A stretch of DNA of 32,618 nucleotides, from assembly GCA_943330455.2 (NCBI GenBank), contig CALQHT020000035.1, forward strand, positions 1 through 32,618, in the 5' to 3' direction. Each line of letters opens with the position of its first letter. Position 1 is the first letter of the stretch. This document shows positions 32,139 through 32,618 of the stretch, piece by piece. The stretch comes from Nitrosovibrio sp. Nv4 (GTDB lineage: Bacteria > Pseudomonadota > Alphaproteobacteria > Acetobacterales > Acetobacteraceae). The notes below the pieces were generated by a model. That model was not told where the DNA came from. It worked only from the letters and a program-made list of their open reading frames with translations, and did no database searches. A program made the position numbers and the translations under genes.

Positions 32139-32389
32139 TCGTAGATGGAGGAGGCGGAAACCGGGAATAGGCTATTGCCGGAGACGGAAGATGTGATCCT
32201 GCTCGCAGCCTGAGATGGCGGCTTGCAGGTCGAGCCGCTCAGGGAAGGACTGATCGGGTAAACCGTCAGTCCGAGGCGCAACCGGCCGCGGCAGGACGTA
32301 CGAGAAAGAGGCCGTGATCGGGGGATTCCCCGCTCCGGCCGTCGTGCAGGCTGGGTTGGTCCGATTGCCACGGACGGTCGCACGGCCAT
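32123..32389 (-). CDS. Possible 88-residue leader ORF coupled to the giant gene
   Basis: An ATG at 32389 has a good ribosome binding site (AGGGAGA, 7-8 bases upstream) and opens an 88-codon frame. Its TGA overlaps the second ATG of the giant frame as ATGA (32123-32126) and lies within its first codons. The giant gene has no ribosome binding site of its own. The peptide is Arg/Ser/Pro-rich, lacks a recognisable fold and has weaker third-position GC bias than the neighbouring genes, so it may be only a translated leader. It could equally be a chance frame in the 5' untranslated region. Confidence 0.3.
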   Translation of the reverse strand: MAVRPSVAIGPTQPARRPERGIPRSRPLSRTSCRGRLRLGLTVYPISPSLSGSTCKPPSQAASRITSSVSGNSLFPVSASSIYEWTRS

Positions 32390-32618
32390 GACGTATCTCC
32401 CTCGCTTGCTTAATGTTCTGGTAGACCAATAGTCTTGGTCGGATCGATCCGCAAGTCGGCATATGTTTCAGCAGCAATTCTCAATGCGGACGAATCGCAG
32501 TCGCATTTGCCGCCGGATGATCGGCGACGGGTTGACCGAGTCCGATCCGCCACAGTCGGAAGACAATCGTCCCGGTCGCCCAGATAGGGGATTCGCAAGC
32601 GGCTCGGTCTCCGGTTCA
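32390..32618 (-). promoter_or_regulatory. Upstream region of the giant gene with two palindromes
   Basis: No gene is convincing here. GACCAA-TAGTC-TTGGTC at 32424-32440 is a 17-bp inverted repeat, and CGGATCGATCCG at 32440-32451 is a perfect 12-bp palindrome directly next to it. Both lie 35-65 bases before the leader ORF. Weak promoter-like elements can be drawn (TTGCGG, 17 bases, TATTGG on the minus strand, overlapping the 17-bp repeat), but the match is poor. If the promoter is real, the repeat could be an operator. Confidence 0.3.

Noticed and set aside
32172-32477. 101-codon minus-strand frame upstream of the giant gene
   Set aside because: No ribosome binding site, no recognisable motif, and it overlaps the better-supported leader ORF in another frame.

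Overview
The window looks like chromosomal DNA of a GC-rich alphaproteobacterium, most plausibly of the Rhodospirillales/Acetobacteraceae type. This is inferred from base composition, from the SapC and TPR-glycosyltransferase families, and from the giant LEPR-XLL/RTX protein; no taxonomic marker gene is present. All convincing genes lie on the minus strand and read from right to left. I see no tRNA, rRNA, CRISPR array, transposase or integrase.

Right edge (32139-32618): about 480 bases upstream of the giant gene. It holds no confident gene, but it has a short ORF with a good ribosome binding site whose stop overlaps an ATG of the giant gene (ATGA), plus two small palindromes that could be operators or leader stems.

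32138-6360: one uninterrupted reading frame of 8592 codons, 79% of the window. In order it shows a basic N-terminus with a LEPR-XLL-type motif, about 50 copies of a Val/Gly/Ala-rich beta repeat (partly organised as a ~1.73-kb higher-order repeat with polar linkers), a long beta-helix-like stalk with two helical insertions, RTX-like degenerate repeats, about three Calx-beta-like domains, a long calcium-binding RTX array with a 57-residue super-unit, and a C-terminal metzincin-like domain whose zinc site is degenerate. I saw no cysteine in the whole protein.

6215-1: seven further genes follow in the same direction with shrinking gaps: a SapC-family protein, a TPR protein fused to a GT9-like glycosyltransferase domain, a short HlyD/RND-type periplasmic adaptor, a small DUF3467-like protein, a family-2 O-methyltransferase, a radical SAM enzyme (GTGA overlap with the methyltransferase), and a gene cut by the window edge that begins directly after the radical SAM stop.

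Taken together this reads as a dedicated locus for making, exporting and perhaps chemically modifying one enormous calcium-binding surface protein. The co-direction, spacing and family assignments are seen or recognised. That the accessory proteins act on the giant protein is inference. The ATPase, permease and outer-membrane channel that a type I secretion route would need are not in this window.
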